64,000 bases of DNA from an uncultured Reyranella sp. GTDB taxonomy: Bacteria; Pseudomonadota; Alphaproteobacteria; Reyranellales; Reyranellaceae. Below are positions 44,707 to 53,047 of this stretch, one piece after another. The DNA lies in assembly GCF_945957355.1 (NCBI RefSeq), contig NZ_CAMFKM010000006.1, positions 124,001 to 188,000 on the forward strand, written 5' to 3'. Every line of letters begins with the position of its first letter. The stretch's first letter is position 1. Below the pieces are notes generated by a model. That model was not told where the DNA came from. It saw only the letters and a program-made list of their open reading frames with translations, and did no database searches. Both the position numbers and the translations under genes were made by a program.

Positions 44707-46026
44707 TCAGTCGAGCGCGGCCGGCTTCGGACCGCCGGTGGCCCAGTCGAGCAGCTCGACCGTATGGGCGATGGGTATGCCGGTGCCCGCGGCGATGTTG
44801 CCGATGCAGCCGAAGTTGCCGGCCGCGATCACGTCGGGCTTCAGGCTCTCGATGTTGGCCACCTTGCGGTCGCGCAGGCGGCGCGAGAGTTCGGGCTGCA
44901 GCACCTGGTAGGTGCCGGCCCAGCCGCAGCAGAGATGGCCCTCGGGCACGTCCTTCACGACGAAGCCTGCGTCGCGCAGCAGCCGCTTGGGCGGCTCGAT
45001 CACCTTCTGGCCATGCTGCATCGAGCAGGCCGAATGGTAGGCGACGGTGAGGCCCTTGGGTTCGACGTTCACGAGCCCGATCTCGGCCATCACTTCGCTG
45101 ACGTCCCTCGCGAGCTTCGCGACCTGCTGTGCCTTTTCCTGCCATTCCGGCTCGCCGGCCAGCATGTTGCCGTAGTCCTTGACCGTCGTGCCGCAACCCG
45201 AGGCATTGATGACGATGGCATCGAGGCCGGCACCGTCCATCTCTCGCAGCCAGGCGGTGATGTTGGCCTTGGCCAGCGCGATCGCCTGTTCGTTGCGCCC
45301 GACATGGAGAACCGACGAACCGCAGCAGCCCGAGCCCGCGACGTTCACCACTTCGATGTCGTGACGGGTCAGCAGCCGCACCGTGGCCTCGTTGACCTCC
45401 GGCGCCAGCACCTGCTGTCCGCAGCCCGGCATCAGCGCCACGCGCTTGCGGCGCAGGCCCTTGGCCGGAAAAGTCTGCGGCCGGTCCACCGGCGACGGAC
45501 CGCGCAGGCGCGCGGGAACTGCATCGAGCATGGCGCGCAGCCTGCGGAGAAAGGTGGCGCCACCCGGATCGGGGCTGGTGGCCGGCAGCAGCGGCGCCAG
45601 CGGCTTGGCGAGACGTCCCAGCATCATGGCCCAGCGGAAAGCGGTGGGCCGTGGCATCAGCCAGGCCAGCAGCCCGCGCATGAAACGGTCGGCCGGCGCC
45701 CGCGCATAGGTCTCCTCGATGCGGTGGCGGCCGTGATCGACCAGATGCATGTAGTTCACGCCCGACGGGCAGGTCGTCATGCAGGACAGGCAGGACAGGC
45801 AGCGATCGACGTGCCGCACCTCCTGCATCGTGGGCGCGCGATCGCCCTCCAGCATCGCCTTGATGAGATAGATGCGGCCGCGCGGACTGTCGCGTTCGTC
45901 GCCCAGCAGCACGAAGGTCGGGCAGGTGGCGGTACAGAAGCCGCAATGCACGCACTTGCGCAGGATGTGCTCGCTGCGCGCATTCTCGGGATCGGCAAGC
46001 TGGGCCAGGGTGAAATTGGTTTGCAC
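44707..46026 (-). CDS. glcF: Glycolate oxidase iron-sulfur subunit
   Basis: The protein has 439 residues. Two 4Fe-4S motifs stand near the N-terminus (CVHCGFCTATCPT and CLSCLSCMTTCPSG). Two CCG domains follow: PGCGQQVLAPEVN with GSGCCGSS, and HSACSMQHGQK with HLCCGWAG. GlcF passes electrons from the flavin subunits GlcD/GlcE to the membrane. Order and spacing (glcD, 4 bases, glcE, 1 base, glcF) show one operon. Confidence 0.94.
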   Translation of the reverse strand: MQTNFTLAQLADPENARSEHILRKCVHCGFCTATCPTFVLLGDERDSPRGRIYLIKAMLEGDRAPTMQEVRHVDRCLSCLSCMTTCPSGVNYMHLVDHGRHRIEETYARAPADRFMRGLLAWLMPRPTAFRWAMMLGRLAKPLAPLLPATSPDPGGATFLRRLRAMLDAVPARLRGPSPVDRPQTFPAKGLRRKRVALMPGCGQQVLAPEVNEATVRLLTRHDIEVVNVAGSGCCGSSVLHVGRNEQAIALAKANITAWLREMDGAGLDAIVINASGCGTTVKDYGNMLAGEPEWQEKAQQVAKLARDVSEVMAEIGLVNVEPKGLTVAYHSACSMQHGQKVIEPPKRLLRDAGFVVKDVPEGHLCCGWAGTYQVLQPELSRRLRDRKVANIESLKPDVIAAGNFGCIGNIAAGTGIPIAHTVELLDWATGGPKPAALD

Positions 46027-46027
46027 G

Positions 46028-47197
46028 TCAGCCCATCCGGCCTGGATTGAAGAGACCCTTGGGGTCGAAGCTTTCCTTTACACGTGCCGCCAACGCCAGC
46101 AGCGCGGCAGGCTGGGGCTGGAAGACCGACACGGCAGCGCGCACTGTCTCGGGCGCGCGGATCAGGGTCGCGTGACCGCCGGTCGCGCCCAGCGCTCCAC
46201 GAACCAGCCGGTGATCGGCATCGTCCGAGGGCGGCAGTGCCAGCCAGATCAGCCCGCCCGACCAGTCGTAGAAGGCCTGTGCGGCGGGACGCTGCGCCTT
46301 GACGCGCGCCAGGATCGCCGGACCTTCGGTCGGAGGACAGGAGATCTTCCAGACGATTTCGTCGGGACCGGCGTTCAATGGCGTGACGTCACGCACCTCG
46401 CGCCAGAAGGCCCGACTCTCCAGGGTGCCGAGTTCCTCCATTTTCGCGCCAGCGTCGACCATCAGATCGCGCAGGCCCTTGAGACGCGCTTCGACCGAAG
46501 GCGCCACGCCTTCGAGGCGCAGCGCCGTGCGACCCGGCAGGTGGGCAGCGCCCGAGACTTCGTGCGGGCTGCCCATCGCCGCGCACATCGCCTGAACGGC
46601 CGCAGCGTCGTCGAGGCCCAGCAACAGCAACGTCGCCGTCTGGTCCGGCGCGGGCAAAACCTTGACCGAGACTTCGTCGAGCACGGCCAGCGTGCCCCAG
46701 GATCCGGCAAGGACCTTGGAGAGATCGTAGCCGGTGACGTTCTTCATCACGCGGCCGCCGGACTTGAACGCTTCGCCGCGCCCGTTGACGCCGCTGAAGC
46801 CCAGCAGGTGATCGCGCGCCGCACCGGCCGAGAGGCGGCGCGAGCCCGCGAGATTGCCCATGACGGCACCGACCAGCGTGCCCAGCCCCGGCTCACGCCC
46901 CAACATCGGACCGAGATCGGGCGGCTCGAAGGCCAGCATCTGGTTGCGCTGAGCGAGCAGCGCCTCGACCTCGCGCATCGGCGTGCCGGCACGCAAGGTG
47001 ACGACCAGCTCCTCGGGCGCGTAGTCGACGATGCCGGAGATACCGGAGAGGTCCAGGACGTGATCGCACCGCATCGGCTTGCCGAGCGCGAGCTTGCTGC
47101 CCTCGCCACGCACGTCGAGCGTAACGCCCTCGCCCAGCGCCCACTCCACCGCCTGCCGCAGCTCCTTCGCGTCGCGCGGCTTGATCGTACCAGTCAT
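46028..47197 (-). CDS. glcE: Glycolate oxidase FAD-binding subunit GlcE
   Basis: The protein has 389 residues. A PCMH-type FAD domain begins 'VEWALGEGVTLDVRGEGSKL' and goes on to 'LSGISGIVDYAPEELVVTLR', with GTLVGAVMGNLAGSRR in the flavin loop. It is shorter than GlcD and has a divergent C-terminal domain, as usual for GlcE. It forms the glycolate dehydrogenase complex with GlcD and GlcF. Confidence 0.93.
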   Translation of the reverse strand: MTGTIKPRDAKELRQAVEWALGEGVTLDVRGEGSKLALGKPMRCDHVLDLSGISGIVDYAPEELVVTLRAGTPMREVEALLAQRNQMLAFEPPDLGPMLGREPGLGTLVGAVMGNLAGSRRLSAGAARDHLLGFSGVNGRGEAFKSGGRVMKNVTGYDLSKVLAGSWGTLAVLDEVSVKVLPAPDQTATLLLLGLDDAAAVQAMCAAMGSPHEVSGAAHLPGRTALRLEGVAPSVEARLKGLRDLMVDAGAKMEELGTLESRAFWREVRDVTPLNAGPDEIVWKISCPPTEGPAILARVKAQRPAAQAFYDWSGGLIWLALPPSDDADHRLVRGALGATGGHATLIRAPETVRAAVSVFQPQPAALLALAARVKESFDPKGLFNPGRMG

Positions 47198-47201
47198 CGG
47201 A

Positions 47202-48683
47202 TCAGAACCGCGGGATGTCGGGGAACGGGATGTTGTTCTGCGTCACGACCAGCCGGCCGAGTTCGGCGCAGCGGCGCAGCTTGGGGAACACCTTGCCGGG
47301 ATTGAGCAGATGATCGGGATCGAAGGCGCATTTCACGCGCATCTGCTGGTCGAGATCGATCTCGGTGAACTGCACGCCCATCAGGTCGCGCTTCTCGATG
47401 CCGACGCCATGCTCGCCAGTCAGCACGCCGCCGACCCGCACGCAGAGCCGCAGGATGTCGGCGCCCAGCTCCTCGCAGCGCCGCAGTTCGTCGGGATCGT
47501 TGGCGTCGAACAGGATCAGCGGATGGAGATTGCCGTCGCCGGCATGGAACACGTTCACGACGCGCAGGCCATACTGTTTCGAGAGCCGGCGCATCTCCGC
47601 CAGCACCTCGACCAGTTTGCCGCGCGGCACCGAGCCGTCGAGACACATATAGTCGGGCGAGATCTGGCCGACGGCGGGGAATGCGGCCTTGCGGCCGGCC
47701 CAGAAGAGCACCCGCTCCTGCTCGTCGTGGCTGACCCGGATGGTCGTGGCGCCGCGGCCCCGGGCGATCTCGGCCACCCGCTCGACAAGGTAATCGACCT
47801 CGACCGGCGGCCCGTCTAGTTCGACGATCAGCAGCCCTTCGGCATCGAGCGGATAGCCCGCCCCGACATAGGCCTCGGCGCACTTGGTCGCGTCCTTGTC
47901 CATCATCTCCATGCCGCCGGGGATGATGCCCGAGGCGATGACGGCGGCGACGCAGTCGGCCGCGCCGGCCTCGGTCGGGAAGCCCAGCAGCACAGCGCGC
48001 GCGGTCGAGGGCTTGCGCAGGAGGCGGACGGTGACTTCGGTCACGACGCCCAGAAGCCCTTCCGAGCCGGTCATCAGGCCGAGCAGGTCGTAGCCGCCGG
48101 AATCGAGATGTTTGCCGCCCAGCCGCACCACCTCGCCGTTCATCAGCACCATCTCGATGCCCAGCAGGTTGTTGGTCGTGAGCCCGTACTTCAGGCAGTG
48201 CACGCCGCCGGAATTCTCCGCGACGTTGCCCCCGATCGAGCAGGCGATCTGCGAGCTGGGATCGGGCGCGTAGTAGAAGCCTTCGTGCTCGACGGCCTTG
48301 GTGACGCCGAGGTTGGTGACGCCGGGCTGCACGCGGGCGCAGCGGTTGGCGTAGTCGATCTCAAGCACACGGTTGAACTTGCCCATGGCCAGCAGGATTG
48401 CGTCGCCCACCGGCATCGAGCCACCGGACAGCGAGGTGCCGCCGCCGCGCGGCACGACCTTCACCTTGTTGTCCTGGCAGTAGCGCAGGATGGCGGCCAC
48501 CTGGGCCACGGTCTCGGGCAGCACCACGACCAGCGGCATCTGCCGGTACGCCGACAGCGCGTCGCATTCGAAGGGGCGCATGCCGTCGAGATCGTCGATG
48601 ACGCCCTCGCCTGGAACGATGGCACGCAGCGCGGCGACGATCTCCGACCGGCGGGCAAGAATGGCGGGATCGAGCGGCGGCAT
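47202..48683 (-). CDS. glcD: Glycolate oxidase subunit GlcD
   Basis: The protein has 493 residues. The FAD domain reads VVPRGGGTSLSGGSMPV, then 'SSQIACSIGGNVAENSGGVH' and 'LTTNNLLGIEMVLMNGEVVR'; the C-terminal FAD-oxidase domain has 'NVFHAGDGNLHPLILFD' and 'GGVLTGEHGVGIEKRDLM'. It oxidises glycolate to glyoxylate. ATG 48683 has AAGG six bases upstream; the ATG two codons earlier has its ribosome site too close. Glyoxylate could be passed on to glycerate and the kinase at 29683. Confidence 0.94.
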   Translation of the reverse strand: MPPLDPAILARRSEIVAALRAIVPGEGVIDDLDGMRPFECDALSAYRQMPLVVVLPETVAQVAAILRYCQDNKVKVVPRGGGTSLSGGSMPVGDAILLAMGKFNRVLEIDYANRCARVQPGVTNLGVTKAVEHEGFYYAPDPSSQIACSIGGNVAENSGGVHCLKYGLTTNNLLGIEMVLMNGEVVRLGGKHLDSGGYDLLGLMTGSEGLLGVVTEVTVRLLRKPSTARAVLLGFPTEAGAADCVAAVIASGIIPGGMEMMDKDATKCAEAYVGAGYPLDAEGLLIVELDGPPVEVDYLVERVAEIARGRGATTIRVSHDEQERVLFWAGRKAAFPAVGQISPDYMCLDGSVPRGKLVEVLAEMRRLSKQYGLRVVNVFHAGDGNLHPLILFDANDPDELRRCEELGADILRLCVRVGGVLTGEHGVGIEKRDLMGVQFTEIDLDQQMRVKCAFDPDHLLNPGKVFPKLRRCAELGRLVVTQNNIPFPDIPRF

Positions 48684-48710
48684 CTCCATCCTTCGCTCAT
48701 ACGCCAAATG

Positions 48711-48747
48711 AAAAAGCGGCGAAAGCCGAAGCCTCCGCCGCTTTTTT
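48711..48747 (-). terminator. Rho-independent terminator of rpmJ
   Basis: An 11-bp stem (48711-48721 with 48736-48746) includes the A- and T-runs, with GCGGCG/CGCCGC at its core. On the minus strand it ends in CGCCGCTTTTT. It lies 23 bases after the rpmJ stop and just before glcD. The mirrored T-run means it may also stop plus-strand transcription. Confidence 0.83.
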
Positions 48748-48769
48748 CGCAAAGACGCTGACGCCGTCT

Positions 48770-48895
48770 TCAGCCCTGGCGGGCCTTGAAGCGCGGGTTG
48801 GTCTTGTTGATCACGTAGACGCGGCCCTTGCGGCGCACGATGCGGCAGTCCTTGTGACGGAGCTTCACCGACTTGAGAGAATGACGGATCTTCAT
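48770..48895 (-). CDS. rpmJ: 50S ribosomal protein L36
   Basis: A 41-residue protein: [20 protein letters not shown], then [20 protein letters not shown]. This is the longer, zinc-free (C-minus) L36 type: it has one Cys and no full zinc ribbon, as in most Alphaproteobacteria. It starts at 48895. The leader holds a strong promoter (48953-48981) and then a terminator-like hairpin (48911-48932), see there. Confidence 0.95.
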   Translation of the reverse strand: MKIRHSLKSVKLRHKDCRIVRRKGRVYVINKTNPRFKARQG

Positions 48896-48910
48896 GGCCC
48901 TAACTCAACA

Positions 48911-48932
48911 AAAAGCCCCGGCCGGGCCGGGG
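48911..48932 (-). promoter_or_regulatory. Terminator-like hairpin inside the rpmJ leader (candidate attenuator)
   Basis: On the minus strand a 7-bp all-GC stem (CCCCGGC, loop CCG, GCCGGGG) is followed at once by CTTTTTG, the form of an intrinsic terminator. It begins about 14 bases after the expected start site and ends 16-20 bases before the rpmJ ATG. Since the only good promoter lies upstream of it, rpmJ transcripts must read through it. Attenuation or an RNA switch is an inference; termination of udgX read-through is the plain alternative. Confidence 0.6.
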
Positions 48933-48952
48933 TGAATTCCGAAAGCGGGCGG

Positions 48953-48981
48953 AAAATACGGACCGCGAACGCTTCCGTCAA
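48953..48981 (-). promoter_or_regulatory. Sigma-70 promoter of rpmJ
   Basis: On the minus strand TTGACG (48981-48976), a 17-base spacer and TATTTT (48958-48953) give a near-consensus housekeeping promoter. The expected start site is near 48946, about 50 bases before the rpmJ ATG. Confidence 0.72.
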
Positions 48982-49067
48982 CCCATTGATTTTCCACCCA
49001 ACTTTCGCGCGCCCTTATGGCGTGGAGGAGCGGATTCGTCAATGATCCCAACGACTTGAACGCAAGA

Positions 49068-49673
49068 TCATGCGTTGGCGATCAGCGCAGCCGCTTCCAG
49101 GTCGGCCACGAGGGCCGCGAATCCCGCTCGGCGCCCCGCCTCGTCGGGCATCCGCAGGAGGGCGGATGGGTGGGTTGTCACCATGCCGCGATGGCCGCCA
49201 GGCAGTTCCAGCATCCGCCCGCGCTCGCGCGACAGCACGATGGAGCGGCGCCCGGTCAGGCTCTGCGCGGCGGTGACCCCCAGCGCCAGTATGAGGACCG
49301 GTCGCACCAGCGACATCTCCTTGTCGATCCAGACTTTGCAGACCTCTGTCTCGTAGCGGTTCGGCCGCTTGTGCAGCCGCTTCTTGCCGCGCGGTTCGTT
49401 CTTGAAGTGCTTCACGGCGTTGGTGAGATAGACCTTGCCGCGATCGATGCCCGCCTCGGCCAGGGCCCGGTCGAGCAGCTTGCCCGCCGGGCCGACGAAC
49501 GGACGGCCGGCCAAATCCTCCAGATCCCCCGGCTGCTCGCCCACCAGCATCAGCTTCGCGCGCGCCGGCCCTTCACCGAATACGGTCCGTGTAGCGCTGC
49601 GATAGAGCGGGCAGCGCGTGCAGGCTCTTGCCTCCTCGGCCACCGCCTTAAGTTCCGCTGCGGCACTCGCCAT
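49068..49673 (-). CDS. UdgX-type uracil-DNA glycosylase
   Basis: The protein has 201 residues of the UDG superfamily with an iron-sulfur site (Cys18, Cys21, Cys112). Motif A is GEQPGDLEDLAGRPFVGPAG. The loop KHFKNEPRGKKRLHKRPN carries KKRLH (His101), matching the KRRIH loop that marks UdgX; ordinary family 4 enzymes have KCRPP here. In mycobacterial UdgX that His bonds covalently to the DNA at the excised uracil. So uracil excision with covalent trapping is expected. The gene starts 2 bases from the stop of the DUF72 gene. Confidence 0.88.
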   Translation of the reverse strand: MASAAAELKAVAEEARACTRCPLYRSATRTVFGEGPARAKLMLVGEQPGDLEDLAGRPFVGPAGKLLDRALAEAGIDRGKVYLTNAVKHFKNEPRGKKRLHKRPNRYETEVCKVWIDKEMSLVRPVLILALGVTAAQSLTGRRSIVLSRERGRMLELPGGHRGMVTTHPSALLRMPDEAGRRAGFAALVADLEAAALIANA

Positions 49674-49674
49674 C

Positions 49675-50547
49675 CTAGCCCCCCAGCTTCTGCATCAGGG
49701 TGCGCGCATCCCCCGGCGCATGCAGCTTGTCGGTATTGTCAAAGTACACGTAGACGTCGCGCCGGCGGAGGCGTGCCAAGGGCCGTCCGGCGAACGTGCC
49801 GTCGGTCATGGGCGCCCCATCGCGCCAAGCCGCCACGCGCATCGCCCAGCGCGAGAGCTCTCGCTCGCTGTAGGCACTGCGATAGAGCTCGCTCGCCCCG
49901 TGGAGGCGGCAGTAGACGAAGTCTGCCGTCAGATCCATCAGCAGCGGCCAATCGACCGTGTCCGCACAGACCAGTGCGATCCGGTGCCTGCGCAGTAAGG
50001 CAATGAAGGCCGGATCACGGAAGCTCTCGTGGCGGATTTCCACCGCATGCCGGATCGGGCCCGGACTTTCCGACCGCAGCCACGCGCGAGCCCTCAGGCG
50101 ATGATCGTGCTGCCGGCCGAGCCGCACCGCCTGCTCGGTGTCACGTGGCAGGACCTCGAAGAAGCCCTCCAGCCTCTCCGGCTCGAAGCGGAAGCTGGGT
50201 GGGAACTGCCAGAGGATCGGCCCCAGCTTGCGGCCCAACCGCAGCACGCCCGAGGCCATGAAATTTGCCAGCGGCGCCACCGGATCACGCAGCCGCTTCA
50301 TGTGGGTGAGAAAACGCGGTCCCTTGACCGCGAACACGAAATCGTCGGGCGTGGCATCGAACCACTGCCTGAACGAGTCCGGCACCTGCAGACTGTAGAA
50401 GGTGCCGTTGATCTCGACCGTCGGGAATATCGTGGCGAGATGGGCGAGTTCATCCTTTTGCGGCAGGCCTACCGGGTAGAACTGGCCACGCCACGGGGTG
50501 TAGCGCCATCCCGATACGCCGATACGGACCTCTGATCGTCGAACCAT
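49675..50547 (-). CDS. DUF72 (YecE-like) protein
   Basis: The protein has 290 residues of the DUF72 TIM-barrel family: VRIGVSGWRYTPWRGQFYP, VEINGTFYSLQ, 'FAVKGPRFLTHMKRL', 'GPILWQFPPSF', the His-Glu-rich 'AVEIRHESFRDPAF' and VYVYFDNTDKLHAP. Its reaction is unknown. It is adjacent to and probably co-transcribed with udgX; DUF72 genes next to DNA-repair genes are not rare, but I cannot say more. Confidence 0.87.
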   Translation of the reverse strand: MVRRSEVRIGVSGWRYTPWRGQFYPVGLPQKDELAHLATIFPTVEINGTFYSLQVPDSFRQWFDATPDDFVFAVKGPRFLTHMKRLRDPVAPLANFMASGVLRLGRKLGPILWQFPPSFRFEPERLEGFFEVLPRDTEQAVRLGRQHDHRLRARAWLRSESPGPIRHAVEIRHESFRDPAFIALLRRHRIALVCADTVDWPLLMDLTADFVYCRLHGASELYRSAYSERELSRWAMRVAAWRDGAPMTDGTFAGRPLARLRRRDVYVYFDNTDKLHAPGDARTLMQKLGG

Positions 50548-50592
50548 GCCGCCAAACGATGCGCGCGCACAACGGTTGCCCCTCCTCGGGCC

Positions 50593-50898
50593 CTACTCCT
50601 CAGGTTCGGTACTGAACTCCAAGGGATGGCCGGCGCCACGGGCCATGTCGTTGGCCTCACTTGCCTTGGATTCGGCAATGTCACGGGTGTAGGTCGCGAC
50701 GACGCAGGCGCCGCGCTGATGGGCCGTCATCATCACGCGGTAGGACTGTTCCTCTGTCATGCGGAACACGGCCTTCAGGACGACGACCACGAACTCGCGC
50801 GGGGTGTAGTCGTCGTTCAGCAGGATCACCTTGTAGAGCGGCGGCTGCTTGGTCTTCGTCCGCTCCACCGCCTGCGGCTTGGTGTCGATATCGCTCAT
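50593..50898 (-). CDS. clpS: ClpS-family adaptor (ClpS2-like)
   Basis: The protein has 101 residues. It has the ClpS core 'YKVILLNDDYTPREFVVVVL', then 'KAVFRMTEEQSYRVMMTAHQ' and a C-terminal PLEFSTEPEE. ClpS hands proteins with destabilising N-termini to ClpAP. The 'VLKAVFRM' and 'MMTAHQRG' wording is, as I recall, that of the second, ClpS2 type of Alphaproteobacteria, in which the substrate range is narrower. No clpA is adjacent; the gene follows the HpaB-type hydroxylase gene by 20 bases. Confidence 0.88.
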   Translation of the reverse strand: MSDIDTKPQAVERTKTKQPPLYKVILLNDDYTPREFVVVVLKAVFRMTEEQSYRVMMTAHQRGACVVATYTRDIAESKASEANDMARGAGHPLEFSTEPEE

Positions 50899-50918
50899 CG
50901 GCCCCTCCTCGCCCTGCC

Positions 50919-52361
50919 CTAATGATGCGCCTCGTCCAGGAAGCGCTGCACGAGCCGGTCGGCCCGGCTGCGATCGGTGAACTGCAGGTGGCGCGCCAGG
51001 TTGCGCGCCGACGAGGCCAGATAAAAGCGCTCGTACTGCTCGTTGCGGCTGGCCAGCGCACTGCCGGCGAAGTCCCAGGCGAGCCGGAAGACGCGGATGC
51101 GCTCCTCCGCCGCCATGCCCTTGGCGCCCGGCAGGTAGCGGTCGATCAGCGGCCGCAGGTCCGGATCGGCGAGCTGCGCCGCGGTCGGCGCGGCCAGCAG
51201 ATTGTGCGAACCGATCAGGCGCAGGATCTCGTTCACCCTCGGAAACCAGAGCGGCAAGGTGGCCCGCAGCGCATGCAACGGGCGGACGCCGCAGGTCCAC
51301 AGGCCCGACGGCCACTCGCGGGCCTCCGCCTCGGCAGCGACGATGGCGGCTCGCGTGAACTCCGCATAAGTCCAGATCTCGCCGATCATGCGTTGCGTCT
51401 CGGGATCGACGGCGTTGATCGACGACGCCATGCGCAGCGCGAGTCCCCAGGCGAAGTCGAGCTTCGTCCACGCCCGGATCATCGTCTGCTGCATGATGTT
51501 GGGCTGCCAACTCGACGTCATCACCGTGTTGTACGTGGCGAGATTGCGGTCGATGAACAGCCGGTCGCGCGGCACCTCCACGTCATCGAAGATCACGAAG
51601 GCGTCCTGCTCGTCGAAGCGGCCCGAGAGCGGAAAGTCGAACCGGTTGCCCGGCGCCGACATCGAATCGCGGCAGAGGAATTTCAGGCCCGGCGTGCCGA
51701 TGGGGATACAGAAGGAGAGCGCATAGTCGTCGGAGCCCTGGGGCAGAGGCGCGCCGGGATAGACTGCGATCTCGTCGGCGAAGGGCGCCAGGGTCGCCAG
51801 CACCCGCGCGCCGCGCACGACGATGCCGTGCTCGGTATCGCCGACCTTGCGCAGGGCATGGGCGTTGCCGGCCGACGGTGCATCGCCCGTGGCCTTGTCG
51901 ACGGTGGGCTGAACGATCGTATGCGTGAGCGCCACGTCGCCGCGTCGCAGGAATTTCTGGTAGGCGACCAGCCGCTCGGCGCCCGCCTCGTTGCCGTGCG
52001 CGCCCCACTCGTCCATCCGGCCGGCGAAGCCCGCATAGGTGACGTTCATGTAGTCGGGCGTACGGCCCATCAGGCCGACCGAGTATTCCGCCACCTGCCG
52101 CAGCGCCGTGTGGCGCCGTTGCAGGTCCTCCCGCGAGCGCGGGATCAGATGGCTGACCGGTATTGGCTCACCGGTCTCCGGATCCGGCGCGAGGCACGTC
52201 ACGGCGTCTCTGTGGTGGAGATCATAGACCTCGGCCAGCGCATGGGCCGCCCCACGTAGCCTGGGGTGGTCGACGACGTCGGCGATCTTCTCGCCGTCGA
52301 CCCAGACGTCGCGCGGGCCACGAAGGCCCTTCAGGAATTGTTCACCCGTCCGTGCCGGCAT
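50919..52361 (-). CDS. HpaB-type 4-hydroxyphenylacetate 3-hydroxylase family protein
   Basis: The protein has 480 residues of the FADH2-dependent HpaB family: 'GRTPDYMNVTYAGFAG', 'ALTHTIVQPTVDKATG', 'GIVVRGARVLATLAPFADEI' and 'FVIFDDVEVPRDRLFIDRN'. These two-component enzymes hydroxylate phenols with a separate flavin reductase, which is not visible here. The substrate is unknown. It starts 25 bases after the GST stop on the same strand. Confidence 0.89.
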   Translation of the reverse strand: MPARTGEQFLKGLRGPRDVWVDGEKIADVVDHPRLRGAAHALAEVYDLHHRDAVTCLAPDPETGEPIPVSHLIPRSREDLQRRHTALRQVAEYSVGLMGRTPDYMNVTYAGFAGRMDEWGAHGNEAGAERLVAYQKFLRRGDVALTHTIVQPTVDKATGDAPSAGNAHALRKVGDTEHGIVVRGARVLATLAPFADEIAVYPGAPLPQGSDDYALSFCIPIGTPGLKFLCRDSMSAPGNRFDFPLSGRFDEQDAFVIFDDVEVPRDRLFIDRNLATYNTVMTSSWQPNIMQQTMIRAWTKLDFAWGLALRMASSINAVDPETQRMIGEIWTYAEFTRAAIVAAEAEAREWPSGLWTCGVRPLHALRATLPLWFPRVNEILRLIGSHNLLAAPTAAQLADPDLRPLIDRYLPGAKGMAAEERIRVFRLAWDFAGSALASRNEQYERFYLASSARNLARHLQFTDRSRADRLVQRFLDEAHH

Positions 52362-52386
52362 TGCAGCCCTCCCCGGACGAGGACTG

Positions 52387-52983
52387 TCACCCCACCGGCA
52401 TCGTCTCGGCAAGAGGCGGCAGCTTCACGACCCTGTCGTACCAGGCCGAAAGCTTGGGATGGCCCGGACGCCACGGCTCGTTGGCGTAGCGGAAGTCGAG
52501 ATAGCCCAGCGCGCAGCCGATGGTAATCTCGCCGATCGTGGTCAGGTCGCCCAGCGAATCGGCCTGCTTCTCCAACTCGTCCAGCGCGCGCGTGACCTTG
52601 CCCTGCTGCAGGGCAATATAACTCTGCCGTCCCTCGTCCTGGGGCAGTGCGATCTCGCGGCGACGCGGCTGCGTGGCGTCGAGGATGCCGTCGCCCAGCG
52701 CTTCCTGCGTCAGCGCCTTCCAGCGCGCCGGTCCGACCGGCGGGAACAGCTTGGGTGCATTGCCGATGCTGTCGAGATACTCGCAGATCACCGGGCTGTC
52801 GTAGATCGACGTGCCGTCGTCGGTGATCAGCGTCGGCACTTTTGACAAGGGGTTCACCGGCAGCAGGGCCGGATCGGTCGTGCCGATCTTCCAGCGTTCG
52901 ATCTTGTCGTTGAGCCCGCGCGCGATGGCGCAAGCCATCACTTTGCGGACATACGGGCTTGCAGCGGAGTAGGCGATCTTCAT
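52387..52983 (-). CDS. Glutathione S-transferase
   Basis: The protein has 198 residues. A thioredoxin-like N-terminal domain has SAASPYVRKVMACA, 'VNPLSKVPTLITDDGTSIYD' with the cis-Pro, and SPVICEYLD for glutathione binding. The all-helix C-terminal domain has 'LTTIGEITIGCALGYLDFRY'. Role by context: handling a product of the HpaB-type hydroxylase downstream is possible but not shown. Confidence 0.9.
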   Translation of the reverse strand: MKIAYSAASPYVRKVMACAIARGLNDKIERWKIGTTDPALLPVNPLSKVPTLITDDGTSIYDSPVICEYLDSIGNAPKLFPPVGPARWKALTQEALGDGILDATQPRRREIALPQDEGRQSYIALQQGKVTRALDELEKQADSLGDLTTIGEITIGCALGYLDFRYANEPWRPGHPKLSAWYDRVVKLPPLAETMPVG

Positions 52984-53047
52984 GTCGGTCCCCCTTGAGA
53001 TTCATCGGATCGGCGCGCACGTTATCCCGCATCCCGGGAGCAACGCC

